A stretch of 64,000 nucleotides of DNA, from the NCBI GenBank assembly GCA_946406115.1, contig OX291557.1, positions 20,926,501-20,990,500 on the forward strand, given 5' to 3'. Position numbers and translations under genes: made by a program. How positions within the stretch are numbered: the first letter of the stretch is position 1; every line of letters starts with the position of its first letter. This document shows, one piece after another, positions 31,863 to 42,706 of the stretch. The stretch comes from Apoda limacodes (taxonomy: Eukaryota > Arthropoda > Insecta > Lepidoptera > Limacodidae). Under the pieces are notes generated by a model. That model saw only the letters and a program-made list of their open reading frames with translations, made no database searches and had not been told where the DNA came from.

Positions 31863-32941
31863 TTTTTTTTTTTATACCACTAAGAAGGCAAACAAACCTA
31901 CGGTCCGCCTGACGGTAAGCGGTCACCGTAGCCTATAGACGCTTGCAACACCAAGGGCATCACTCGCGCGTTGCCGACCCTTCAGAAATCTAATAACTTC
32001 TTTTTTGAAGAACCCCATACTGTAGTCCTTAAAGAAAACCTTGGCAGGGAGCTCATTCCACAACCTAAGCGTTCGCGGGAGGAAGTTTCTCTGAAACCGC
32101 ACTGTACGCGACCATTTCGGTTCTAAAGTGTGAAAATGAATTCCCTGCCGATGGCGAGCGGTGCGATGGTAGAAAGTAGCCGTGGGCATCATTTCGAACA
32201 ATTCCTCAGAACACAACCCATTGTACAAGCGGTAGAACACACACAGGGAGGCAAAGTCTCTCCTCAGACTTAGGGGCTCGATACCGTAAGTGAGTTTAGG
32301 ATCGTCGACAATTCTCACAGCCCGTCGTTGAACCGAGTCAAAAGGGTCAAGCTGGTATCCGGGTGCACCCGCCCAGAGATGGCACCAGTACTCCATATGG
32401 GGCCGGACTTGCGACTTGTAAAGCAGCAACCTTTGCCCCGACGTGAAGTACTGCTTCGCTCTGTTGAGTACACCAATTTTTTTGGACGCCAGCTTTACTT
32501 TGTCTAGCAAGTGATCTCGGAACTGAACATCGCTGGAGATGTGAACATCAAGAATCCCAATGCTCTTGGAGATGGAGAGGGGAGTGTTCTGGAATTGTGG
32601 GACTACAGTGAATGGGGTTTTCTTAGCGGTGAACGCGCAGACTTGTGTCTTTGAAGGGTTGAATCGGACCAAGTTTTCCCGTCCCCAGTCAGAGACCTTG
32701 GACAGACTGATCTCGATTTGAGACACAAGTTCTTCACGTTTTTCCTCCACAACGGAACGAGGGATGCTTGCACGGCCCGTGTAATAAGCGTCTCCAGTAC
32801 TGTCATCTGCATAGCAATGTATGTTGTTGATCTCCAACATATCATTGATGTGCAGTAGAAACAGCGTAGGAGACAGTACAGAGCCTTGCGGGGATGAGAA
32901 CAGAGTGTGCCACACCTCGAGCGACGTACTTTGAATCCCAC
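31863..32941 (-). mobile_element. 5'-truncated LINE (jockey/CR1-like), longest copy
   Basis: The 3' UTR ends ...AGTGGTATAAAAAAAAA at 31863 and contains TACCGTCAGGCGGACCGTAG. The coding part runs 5' to about 32941, where it meets a short tandem repeat (32935-33020). Related pieces: 9911-10260, 28037-28335, 42130-42190, 56501-56622 and 63070-63205. A family active more than once in this window. Confidence 0.9.
31923..32915 (-). pseudogene. LINE reverse transcriptase, C-terminal half (330 codons open)
   Basis: Residues 9-11 are the PQG of RT motif B, 19-25 FLLHIND, and 35-38 YADD, the catalytic motif C with both Asp present. The thumb and C-terminal domain follow: FNPSKTQVCAF at ~105-115, SIGILDVHISSDVQF, RPHMEYWCHLWAGA, PFDSVQRRAVRIV and FEMMPTATFYHRTARHRQGI, ending GVASVYRLR. 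Family proteins are about 900-1000 residues with an N-terminal endonuclease; that and RT motifs 1-A are missing by 5' truncation. The first Met is therefore not a native start. There are no stops across 330 codons, so this copy is young compared with its relatives here. The enzyme would prime reverse transcription at nicked chromosomal DNA. Confidence 0.9.
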
Positions 32942-33020
32942 GCTACGCTTAGAGTTCTACCCTAGAATTCCTCGCTACGCTCGAGATTCTACTCATGAGT
33001 CCTTCGCTTCGCTCTGGTTT
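32935..33020 (-). repeat. 32-bp tandem repeat (~2.6 units) at LINE 5' junction
   Basis: On the minus strand units start GAGCGAAGCGAAGGACTC, GAGCGTAGCGAGGAATTC and AAGCGTAGCGTGGGATTC, 32 bp apart, each followed by a GTAGAAYTCT-like half. It abuts the truncated LINE, so it may be the target site or a captured satellite. Confidence 0.6.
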
Positions 33021-33374
33021 CAAAAAATCACTCACGCCCTCAATACATTATTTTGGTCCCCTGTGACACAATTTACTATTTCATCACACTTACTGGTAAA
33101 CGGTGTCATTATGTGCAGGTAAAGCGGGTGCTAAACCGTAATTACTCTTACGGGCTTTTTCTTTGTAAATTTTACTTTTTTCATAGCAAAGTGTGCGTTC
33201 ATAGAACCCTCGGGCGGTAATGACGCGCCTAGTCTATGAATAAATATGTAAAAGCTGTACTATGGTTCTTAACATGTTTTGTATGCATGTTAAAGTATGT
33301 TTTAACCTCAGCCAAAACTTTTTAAATCATAAATTCTCTAGATATATTATTATTTGTGCAATTAAACTTGTCTT

Positions 33375-33490
33375 TTGGTGAGTCTATTTTTTTATTTACC
33401 TTATATTTTTATGTATTTACTCACGAACTCGAGTCATTAAAGCCTTTGGCCTTAAATAGCCTCTTGCTAGTAATTATCTCCTTACCACTT
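33375..33490 (+). repeat. Repeat K, copy 3 (internally shortened)
   Basis: TTTTGGTGAGTCTATTTTTT, CCTTATATTTTTATGTATTT and GCCTCTTGCTAGTAATTATC match copy 1, but the GTGTAACACGGGCGG block between them is missing. Confidence 0.6.
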
Positions 33491-33596
33491 AAAACACATT
33501 GTACTATTAATATTAAGTTAAATAAAATTAAAGCCCAAAATGGTAAGGGTTTTTTCAATGCAGTTGCTAGTAAAGTCTTGTTTATTGACTCCTTCT

Positions 33597-33897
33597 CAGC
33601 CTAGTTGGTAGTGTTGTCAGCTGCTGTGCAGAGGGTGTGGGTACGATTCCCACGCTGGACAAACATTCATGTGATAAACGTTTGTGTTTGTCTTGAGTCT
33701 GGGTGTATATAAATATTATATATATAAATATCATACATAAGTATGATATGTATGTATGATGTTTACGTATGATATTTACAAATAAAAAAGTTATTTTTAT
33801 GTATTTGTATCCGTTGTCTGCTATTCATAACACAAGCTTTGCTTACTTTGGGGCCAGACGGCACTGTGTGTCATGTCAAAAAAATATTTATTTATTA
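33597..33897 (+). mobile_element. tRNA-derived SINE, near complete
   Basis: The head TCAGCCTAGTTGGTAGTGTT (box A) and GGGTACGATTCCCACGCTGG (box B) are RNA polymerase III promoter boxes. The body continues ACAAACATTCATGTGATAAA, GTCTTGAGTCTGGGTG, an AT palindrome and CATAACACAAGCTTTGCTTA. It ends near a TATTTATTTATTATTA tail. Pieces at 19820, 31445 and 41668 share head or body. Not a functional tRNA: no acceptor stem or CCA-side pairing was found. Confidence 0.8.
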
Positions 33898-34225
33898 TTA
33901 TGTGTACACATTATGCGGAAAGATACTCTTTAGAGCACGTGTTAAATAAAACACTACTGAAATCTAATATTTTACACGTGCAATAATTTCTTTTTTACTT
34001 TTAAGGCTTGCTCGCTTGCACCTTAGACCTTAGAATAGTATGCAAGGAGGTTTTGATGTTTGAAAAAATCAACTATTCATAAGTATGCGCGCTGTATCAG
34101 TAATTAGTAGATAATAAACACCACACGACATAACTTGATATTAAATTCTTGAATTTGTCATTTAAAAATACGTATTTCAAATTGTTTTCGCAAACTAAAA
34201 TATATATTGACCATTATTTGGCTGT

Positions 34226-35395
34226 AGTCAAAGTCAAAATTTATTTATTCTTATTAGGATTTTACAATCACTTTTGAATCGTCAAAGTTATGTAATATTA
34301 TTTTTTGAAATCCGGTTTACAATGTTGTTGATTTCTACCGAGAAGAATCCGGCAAGAAACTCGATAGTTACTCTTTTAAAAAAAAAATCTTAAAAACTAC
34401 AAATACAATCCATGTTCAAATAAAAAATTTAAGAAGTACAATTTTATAATATTTACATTTTAATTTGGTTTACCTATGCATCCTGTAATTGAGCATCTTC
34501 AGTCCCATGGATATTAATCATTTACGTAGTCTGAAATATTGTAGTGCGCTTTTTTACAAAGTAGTTCTTTGATAAAAGATTTGAATTTACTTATTGATAG
34601 CTTTTGAATATTAATGGAAACTTTATTGTAGAAGTGTATACATTGCCCTATAAAAGAGTTATTAAGTTTGTGTAGACGTTTATCATGCACCAACAGCTTA
34701 TTTTACTTTGTGAACGTCACTTTTCTTGCTGAAACTATTGATATTTTTATGTACATATAAAAGATTTTCATATATATATATACTGCGACGCTATAGTTAA
34801 AATATTTACTTCCCTAAACCTATCCCTCAGAGATATCCTAGATCCTTATTTATAAATAGCACGAATTGCCCGTTTTTGTAACAAAAATATTGTATTTACA
34901 TCAGCAGCGCTACCCCACAACAAGATACCATATGTCATTAAACTATGGAAATAGCTAAAATATACTGTTTTTGCAGTGTCGACATCGATCAATTGTCTAA
35001 TTTTCTTGATGGCATACACAGCAGAACTAAGTTTTTTGGCTAAGTTATCTATATGAAGACCCCATTGAAGTTTGGAGTCCAGCGTTATGCCAAGAAATAC
35101 TGTTGAATCAAAAAGTTCTAATTGCTCGCCGTTAATATTAATACATGTTTGTATCTGACTAACATTTGGTAATGTAAATTTAACACATTTGGCTTTTTTC
35201 TCATTAGCGTTAAACCAATTTACAATTTTAGTAATGGCATTATTTAATTCATCATAACATGTCTGTCGTCTCTAAGAAAATAAGACAATGTCATGGTTTT
35301 TACATGATATGGGAGATCATTAATGTAAATAAGAAATAGAAAAGGACCTAAAATAAAAATTGAGCCCTGAGGGCTCTGTACGTAGGGCAGACTCT
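34226..35395 (-). pseudogene. Second LINE family, 5'-truncated, decayed
   Basis: The minus strand starts at PQGSI-GPFLFLIYINDLP (RT motif B region). It skips a readable YADD because of a short deletion, then gives WFNANEKKAKCVKFTLPNVS, FDSTVFLGITLDSKLQWGLH, YFHSLMTYGILLWGSAADVN and QKRAIRAIYK. After a frameshift come LRDRFREVNILTIASQYIY and NSFIGQCIHFYNKVSINIQK. The 3' UTR contains GAGTTTCTTGCCGGATTCTT and ends TTGACTTTGACTA. Protein layout is jockey-like. Related 3' ends: 25716-25870, 40130-40250, 62465-62942. Confidence 0.85.
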
Positions 35396-35427
35396 TGCCT
35401 CGTGAAAAAAAAACTGTTTGCGCGCCT

Positions 35428-35635
35428 CATAGACTTCGAGTTCTGTAATCTGTCTTATGGACTGCGCCATAGCATCAAATAATTTGCCACACTTTAGAAA
35501 GAGACAAAGTTAATCTGTGATGTCTTTTCTCTTAGACTAGACACCACATTTTTGCTTTGTCTCTGGCACACTTTTGCGGCCATTTTTTTACATCTCGCTA
35601 TGATGCGCTGACCATTTCTTTTCTTTATGTCTATG
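35428..35635. mobile_element. CATAGAC MITE, copy 1, with perfect 8-bp target duplication
   Basis: Starts CATAGACTTCGAGTTCTGTA and ends TTTATGTCTATG. GCGCGCCT flanks both sides (35420-35427 and 35636-35643). Copy 2 at 53069-53331 shares both ends and inner AAAGAGACAAAG and GTCTCTG blocks. An 8-bp duplication suggests a hAT-type transposase moved it. Confidence 0.8.
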
Positions 35636-35708
35636 GCGCGCCTCTGAAAAAAAGCGAGCCAGTTTATTGCAAAACGGATTTGTCTTTATTAAATATTACA
35701 TTTTAAAA

Positions 35709-35845
35709 ATGAGTTGTGATGAAGAAGTTATAGATTTACCTCCTACAGATATCGTAAAAGAGGCCTAAATAGCAAATGAGAGTACTTTGCCTCAGAAATC
35801 AAGAGATTAGTACCTAGAAGAATATCAACATTTAATTTAGTGGAG
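35709..35845 (+). pseudogene. Tyrosine recombinase N-terminal fragment
   Basis: MSCDEEVIDLPPTDIVKEA, stop, IANESTLPQKSRD, stop, YLEEYQHLI. The A...LLPxKSxxxY..xYxxF pattern is the N-terminal helix of the same recombinase family as 13615-14638, whose matching part is LSLLPEKSSDRY. Three in-frame stops and no catalytic domain follow, so only exon 1 remains. It lies 66 bp past the target duplication of the CATAGAC MITE. Confidence 0.55.
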
Positions 35846-35878
35846 AGTAAAAAAATAGTTTATATTTATGTCTAACTT

Positions 35879-36208
35879 TTACTTCCTCTCAAAATTCATT
35901 GAAAAACATTGTATGATACGTGAGCGTAAAGGGTTATTCCGAATGTGTGCCTTTAAAAACAGTTGCTGCGCTCGTGTTTTAAATTTGGCACTTATTCGTA
36001 ATAACCTATTTACCGCAGTTGTATCATACATACCAGTTAAATGAATGTAACAATCGGTATACACCTCGTAGCAACTATTAGCAAATATAATCTGTCTATT
36101 GTAGTCGCATTGGTTTTTATTAAGTGGTATTATTCTTTGGTACCATGTCCTGTCTGTATACATATGTTCACACGCTGTGCTAAAAAGGGTGAAGGAACCG
36201 AAGCCCAC
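35879..36208 (-). CDS. 109-codon open frame, unrecognised
   Basis: Starts MGFGSFTLFSTACEHMYTDR and ends IIQCFSMNFERK. It is GC-balanced, with a C-terminal basic stretch (FKTRAQQLFLKAHIRNNPLR). A CTG|GTATGT donor-like site lies inside near 36030, so the true exon, if any, may be shorter. A second frame upstream (ITLASLDGEG...) is also open, and the plus strand is open across part of it. No family recognised; chance or transposon debris are real alternatives. Confidence 0.2.
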   Translation of the reverse strand: MGFGSFTLFSTACEHMYTDRTWYQRIIPLNKNQCDYNRQIIFANSCYEVYTDCYIHLTGMYDTTAVNRLLRISAKFKTRAQQLFLKAHIRNNPLRSRIIQCFSMNFERK

Positions 36209-36301
36209 GCAGCTATTGTCGCGCTGATAATAATTTTGGACGGTTGGGCATCAGTCGTTACGCCCTCGCCATCAAGACTGGCCAGAGTGATGGATCGTTA
36301 A

Positions 36302-37105
36302 TTATCTCCCACCTAGATGTGACAAGCCACGTGTGACATAATCGCTGAAAAAAAATATAGATCAAGCGCGAAACGTGACAGTTTGATTCTTAGACCAGTA
36401 GGTATAGTTTTATTGTTATCTAGCAGTAGGTACATCTTGACTGCCCCCGGGTATAATTAGGTCAAAATGTATTTTTGTAGATTTGTTTCATATGTAAAAT
36501 TTCCACTAGTGCATCTGTTGTAGTTACTGGGTGAATTCTGTTAAACTAGGATTGACTAAATTGTACTATTATAGTGGCATTTATTAGATGCTTCGATGTA
36601 TGATTTATTTATTTTAATAACATAAGTAACCTTACTGTAAATAATAAGAATAACGTTTCTAAACTAAGTTGTGTATTTTTAAAGAGTTTAACTTTGTATG
36701 AAACGGGCTGTGACTAATCCATCCGTTACTTTGTCGAATTTTGCTCTTCGACTTCTCATCGGGTTTTGAAGGAGTTTGTCACGAAAGCGCCCACCAGCAA
36801 TTGTTTTCCTACTTCGTGGACTGATAATGGACTAATAAGTTACTGTAGGTACATGTAACACCCAAAAGTTTTGATATCATAGCAATATTGGGGAAGTTTT
36901 ATGTCTATCCATTGGTTAGTAGTTTCGACATGTAATTAAAAAGATTAGCACAAATTTTTGCCATAATCTTTTGTGCTTCCTACGTTTTTTCTAATTAAAT
37001 TGGTATAATAAAAAAAATCGCTTACAGTTATTTTACATTCAGTTAAATTAGCTGTGATGTTCTTTTGGCATATTTTTAATTAGTAGGTACTGGTATTTAT
37101 GTCTT
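36302..37105. other. No gene recognised
   Basis: AT-rich spacer with no supported feature. Confidence 0.4.
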
Positions 37106-37335
37106 ATATCTGTCCGTTTGACCCAAATCTTTAAAGTCAACTTTGACCAAACTATCGCCGGATCGTTTCGCCTCTGTCCCAAATCTTCAATTATGACCAA
37201 ATTATCGTCGGATAGTGTTGCATCTGAACTAAATCTTTAAAGTCAATTCTGACCAAGTCATCGTCGGATCGCGTTGCAATTTTGTCTATACAAATAGACA
37301 GAAATCTTTGTAGTCTATTTTTACTAAACGCAGAA
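37106..37335. repeat. ~65-bp degenerate tandem repeat (3-4 units)
   Basis: Units share CTGWCCCAAATCTTYAAAGT, TGACCAAAYTATCGYCGGAT and CGTTTCG/GTGTTGC. The last unit ends TTGCAATTTTGTCTATACAA, which is also the unit end in the array at 40420-40905. Confidence 0.65.
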
Positions 37336-37800
37336 GCTTTTATAAAAAATACTTTTATAACTATAGAAGTACTTTTTCGCACTTCGCGCGCATATTCAGC
37401 TAAGCGGATCCCTAAAACATTCTTTAAAGTTGTGATGCTAAATACCATAAGTGTTTCTTTACTTTGGCCGAACCCAAAAAATATTTATAGAAATAGACTA
37501 TGATATTATCATACTTCTCGTACAAGTGAGGGTCAATAACCGTTTTTTTTTGTTTCCTCAATTCAAAAAATGACAAGCTATAAATGTATTTTTTATAGTA
37601 GACTAATTAGCTGTTTTAAACATTGCGGATCATTTTGGTTACAACAGTTAATTATACTAGTGATGTAGTGACTCTTTTATAGTCCTTATTTAACATGGTA
37701 CCCAAAGGCAGGGTAACCCTCACGATGTTAAGTCGATTTAAGCTAATAATTTCAAAAGTCCAGCATGGATGTCAGGTCGAAACTTTCACTGTATGAATAA

Positions 37801-38236
37801 ATAACCGCCCAAGTGCGAATCAGACTCGCGCACGAAGGGTTTCGTACCGTTATCTATAAAAACGGCAAAAACAATCACGTTTTTTGTTTGGGAACCCCCT
37901 TAAATAGTTGTTTTTTTTTTTAATTTGATTGTTTATTTTTAATGTGAATATATAACTTAATATTCTGTGATTTTTTCAAGCGGTAGACGCTTGAAATAAA
38001 AATATTTAGTTATATATTGTTGCCGTAATCAATATCGAGCAAAAACGAGCTAAAATAATCACTGTTATTGTATGGGAGTCCTCTTAATTATTTGTCATAG
38101 CGGCAACAGAAAAACATCTGTGAAAATTTCAAGTGTCTAACTATCACGGTTCATGAGATACAGCCTAGTGACAGACGGACAGCGCAGAGTTAGTAATCTA
38201 GGGTCTTGTTTTTACTCTTTGGGTACGGAACCCCTT
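37801..38236 (-). repeat. Repeat R, near-complete copy 2
   Basis: The reverse complement carries the AGCGGAACCC-like head, a GTCCGTCTGTCACTAGGCTG block, CGGCAACAATATATAAC and the CGCACTTGGGCGGTT tail, in the order of copies 6873-7290 and 54213-54655. Confidence 0.7.
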
Positions 38237-40129
38237 AAAAGAGATCCGAAAGGAAGCTGTTAAACTAAATATATGTGAAAATAAATATTACGAATAAGAG
38301 CCAAATTTACGTTTTCATATCATACATCGTTTTTCAATGCATTCTGCAAGAAAGTAAAAGAAACAAAAATATAAAAAAATTATGTCAATTTTTGGTACTG
38401 GCGCGGTTCTTTGCAGAGTTCATACTGAATTTTTTTTTACCAAGCAAAGGTCTGGGTTTGTAAACAAAAGTAATAAGCGGTAAAATAAATGACCTGGAAC
38501 AGAATAATATTCCTGATGAACTTCAATAAGTTTATTAATTAATTTATTTATTATTATTAATTACTCTTCGCTCGACATAACAATCCACAACAATGTCCAA
38601 GATCTGCTTAGCGTTAGAATTGCGCCGCAAACCGACAACGTGTTTTTCTATTGATTGGTTAACAACAAACCGAACCGTCAAAATCTTGGAAACTACTGAA
38701 CCGGTTTTGATAAAACTTGGACTGTTCCCTAAGTTGAATCTACATACTTACCTAATTTAACAAAAAAATAATTCAACCACTATTTCCTGAGAAATACGCG
38801 GACAAATATACATGCATTTACATACATCTTATGATATTGAGAACATAGATTAAGAAGCCCATATCGGCAAACATATTATATGAAGATTGTGTAATTCTTA
38901 CAATATTTCAAACATACAGGTCGAATTGATAACCTCCTTATTTTAAAGTCGATTATTAAAGGCATTTTAATTTAGTGACCTAGGTAATTCTGTAAAAGGA
39001 TACATTCTGAAGTAAATCAATCAATTACCTTGTCTTGTCACTAGAAATAGAACGAACCCTACAATGAACTAAAAACTAAAATTGAGAAAACTACATTCTA
39101 AATACAATAATAGTAAATACTATCCTAAAGTTATCCTACGTAGGTTTAGATTGCATACAATGTAAAAACGTAATTTGTTTGTAATTATCAATGAAAAGTA
39201 CTTACTTAATTTAATAGTATAAATTATTACAAGAAATGTAACACCGGAATTATTCTAACATAAACAAAAACATACCGAGTGAGTGCTGTGAGTGGAAACT
39301 CATCGACCGAATCGACACGACTTTGCCGCCATTTTTTCCCCGCCATGATGTAACCGGGGTCGTCGTCCCAACACCTGTTGCTTACGTTTTTTATTTTTGT
39401 TGCGTTTTTTATTACTATCGACCCAAACTGGATGCTCGTCTATTAAGCACTCAGTTTTTACTGTGTTCTCATTTTTTAGTCGTTAATTTTAATTTGAGGT
39501 CACACTTGACCTTATTTTTATACCTTTGTAAAGGGAAAACTCACTAGCATATTGTGTTTTGAATTTATCATGCAGGTATGCATATGCATAGAGAGAAACC
39601 TACACTACAGTACCTACAAAATGTATATTATACAGGGCAGACAAAAATGGTCTTGTTTTTTTTTTATTACATGCACATAATTTGTTATCTGTTTGCATAT
39701 TATTTCTTATACTAATGACAGCTCACAGCAGATAGCGAAGCCATTGTAGAAAATACTGTAATTTTTAAACCTAAGCGAACGCGTAAGTTGGCTTATAATA
39801 TAATAATATAATAGTAAGAGGTTTTGTTAATTTCGATGTTGATTTACTTACTACAGCTTTACTGTAAGTACATAATAATCGTAATGAAACTGTAAAAACC
39901 AAACATCTATAGGTAGTTAGGTATTCTTAGATTTGAGTTTTATTTTAAAAATTGTTACAGTTACTTATAATACAAAAGCAATAAAAATTTAGGTTGGTAT
40001 AAAAGAAATGAAAAAAAAAACATAAAGGTTTTTGTTTCTTTTTCTATTGTTAGGGCTTCACATAAAAACTACTTGACTTATTTTATTACAATTTTCACTA
40101 TTTGATCACTTAGTTAGAGGTCTAAATTT
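38237..40129. other. No gene recognised; repeat head at 38920-38965
   Basis: The reverse complement of 38920-38965 reads CGACTTTAAAATAAGGAGGT-TATCAATTCGACC, a GGAGGAGG-family head. CTACTGAACCGGTTTTGATA near 38690 is another repeat word. The GC-richer stretch 39290-39390 shows no supported exon. Confidence 0.4.
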
Positions 40130-40250
40130 AAATCAAATCAAACTTTATTCAAATAGGTTTCTAAGAAGACTTTTGAATCGTCAATACACGTACAGTAAAC
40201 AATGTTGATTTCTGCCAAAAAGAGCTGGCAAGAAGTTCTATTTAAAGTAA
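40130..40250 (-). repeat. LINE 3' end fragment
   Basis: The reverse complement contains TCTTGCCAGCTCTTTTTGGC, GACGATTCAAAAGTCTTCTT and a TTTGATTTGATTT tail, a diverged relative of the 34226-35395 3' UTR. Confidence 0.65.
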
Positions 40251-40419
40251 TTATACAATACTTTCATAAAAATGAAATGTACGCAATCGCGAGTTGGAGC
40301 TATAACAATACAAACACAACCAGTCCAGTTGTTTCTTTTCTCTTCATAACCCCAAAATATACAAATTAGTCAAATTATGAACCTGCCTATATTTTTTTGT
40401 TTAATGCCAAACCCTTGTC

Positions 40420-40905
40420 GGTCTTTCTATGTCTGTCTTAAAATTAATCTTAAGCCTCTAAATCTGTCTTAAGTTAATTTTGATCGACTTCTCTTTATGA
40501 ATTGTTTGCACGCCTTTTGGGTTTACGTGACCGAGAATGTAGTACAAAAACAGTTGTCTGTCTCTCCGTCTGCCTTAAATCGTTGAAATAATTTCTGACC
40601 AACTTCTCGTTATCGGGTCATGTTGCAATTTTGTATAGTAATATTGGGTCCATATGACGTTGTCTTCCCCTCTGCCTCAAATCTTTTGAAATAATTTATG
40701 ACCAACTTCTCCTAATTGGGTCGTGTTGCAATTTTGTATAGACTTTCGGTTCTTGTGACAATGCAATATAAAAGAAAAAACTTTATCTGTCTGTCCGTCT
40801 GCCTCAAATCTTTGCAATAAATTTTGACCTACGAGAAGTAGTTAGATAGTTCATCACATCATGCTGCAATTTCGTATGGGATCACATAAAAAAATGCCAA
40901 ATAAA
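40420..40905. repeat. ~120-bp degenerate tandem repeat (3-4 units)
   Basis: Units share CTGCCTCAAATCTTT, TTTGACCAACTTCTC, TCGGGTCRTGTTGCAATTTT and GTATAG. Word order matches the 37106-37335 array with longer spacers. Confidence 0.65.
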
Positions 40906-41193
40906 AAAACCTTGCCCGTCTACGTCGAATCTTCAAATCAAATTTTACTAAAATATAAAAGGTTTTGTTAAAAAAAGTTTCCACTGAAGCCAGTTCGTTT
41001 CTTAACTCTATAACATTAGTAGCCACTAACTAACAGAACATCTCATTTTAAAGTAGTTTCCTGGCTTAAGATAATGGGAAGAACTCAGTCCCAGAGCTTT
41101 CTGATATTGCGATAAAAGCTTCAAAGCTTTGAAACTTTCCAGGCATACAAGGCATAAAATATGCGGCTTCTTTACTCCCAGGAACCATCTTAC

Positions 41194-41391
41194 TGTAGAA
41201 TCTTGTCGTTGATCATTGGTGTTGCCGCTGGACCGACTTCGGCTTCACTTTTATGAGCTTTTAAGTGGCCATTATAGCGGTAGAAGAAACTTAATGTATC
41301 TATGTTTAAGACTAGTTTTACAGAATTAAGGTTCGTTTGAATGTGCGAGCAAACTCGCCAAAGATTTATTTCGCAAATGATGACTTTAAGT
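41194..41391 (-). CDS. Candidate internal exon, unknown protein
   Basis: On the minus strand a pyrimidine-rich GCTTTCACCTCGCTTTTACC-TTTAAG acceptor precedes an open stretch that ends ATTCTACA|GTAAGA, a near-consensus donor. The exon would be 198 bp, entering in phase 2 and leaving after two bases of a codon. The peptide runs LKVIICEINLWRVCSHIQTN to SEAEVGPAATPMINDKILQ; its last third is more gene-like than the first. No domain recognised, no partner exon found. The frame also stays open a little beyond both borders, which weakens the case. Confidence 0.2.
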
Positions 41392-41667
41392 CTTAAAGGT
41401 AAAAGCGAGGTGAAAGCAATTAAGATTTTTATCCATGCAGACTTCATTAGGTAATTTAAATATATATAACTAGAAACATCTAGTAAAAACGTGTTATTGC
41501 CTATTTCGTACATTGCCAGTTGTATATTTATAAATTGCTAGTCCCAAAGCCATTTCGGAGATATTTCTAAGTAAAAACAGTCTTGTAATGATGAACGAGT
41601 ATGATAGATATATGACTATAACCGGTAAAATAAATATTTTTGAACTTGACTTGCGTTGTTTTAAAAC

Positions 41668-41750
41668 ACCCAGACTCAAGACAGATGTTTATCACATAAA
41701 TGTTTGACCTGTGCGGGAATCGAACAACCGCCGCTCGGTTCAGCAAGCAG
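41668..41750 (-). mobile_element. SINE head fragment
   Basis: The reverse complement has CGGTTGTTCGATTCCCGCAC (box B), AGGTCAAACATTTATGTGAT and GTCTTGAGTCTGGGTG, colinear with 33597-33720. Confidence 0.65.
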
Positions 41751-42129
41751 GTTTTTTTTTTTTGCAAACGCTTAAAACATTACAGACCTTTTTTTCAACT
41801 TCCGACTAAACGAGCCTCGATAAACCCGAGTTTGTCCCTTACCAAAAGATTTGTTGCGGTGTCATTAACTTCTTTCACAACAAATTTTGAAACACAAAAC
41901 TGTTTTGTAATGGAATAAAAATAACGTCTAATTTACCTATTGTTGAACGTAACACATCCTGAGAATAAAATAAAAATAATTTTAAATTGTCGCTGACACT
42001 TTGAACTATGAAAACGTGTCGTTTTAGATAACAACAGTGTAAACTATAACCACCTTGGGAACAACGCTTTGTATCTGAGATAAATCTTGTAGGTGTCTGG
42101 CTGGACCATATCTTCTTCTATTGGTCTTG

Positions 42130-42190
42130 CTATGAGATTTTTTAAAAAGGAAGTGATTAGATTTTTAGGATCGTAACGCGTGAAAAACGA
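42130..42190 (+). pseudogene. LINE C-terminal scrap
   Basis: Encodes MRFFKKEVIRFL then a shifted GSRNA-like end, matching the last residues of the 31923-32915 protein (FFKKEVIRFLKGRQRA). Confidence 0.55.
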
Positions 42191-42706
42191 CCCTAGTTTT
42201 AAAAGCGCACATTAAAGGTAATAATGGAACTATATGGCCATGGGTTGCTAGAAAAGAACTAGTTATTCTTGAATAAAAAATATATATAAAAATGTTCCGG
42301 GATAAAATGCCTATGTCCTTCTCCATCTCTTTAACTATCTCTGTGCCTTTCATCTTATTTGGATAAACACAAATAAACTCACTTTAGTTTGCATTGATGA
42401 CATTGGATGGTTTTGATGGATCAAAATATTATATTACTACAATGTTTATTCCTAAAGAACTAGTTTGTGTCCCAGATTTTATATTTAATTTAGTGCGTAT
42501 TGCGGATATCACAAGTCTTTTTGACTTTACAAAGTTTTTCGTCGCCGAAAAGCTAATAGTGACAACATACTATGTACTTGAGAAATAAAGAAAAGGATTT
42601 ATTATCTCTTGGGGCTCTGAACGCGAGACAGACAACGAAACCAATAGGCCCTTTGACAATTGATTAACCAACTTGACAAAATTGTAAGTTTTTTTTATTT
42701 TTTTAG

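Noticed and set aside
33597..33665. tRNA gene
   Set aside because: Box A and box B are present but no acceptor-stem pairing; the 3' body is that of a dispersed SINE.
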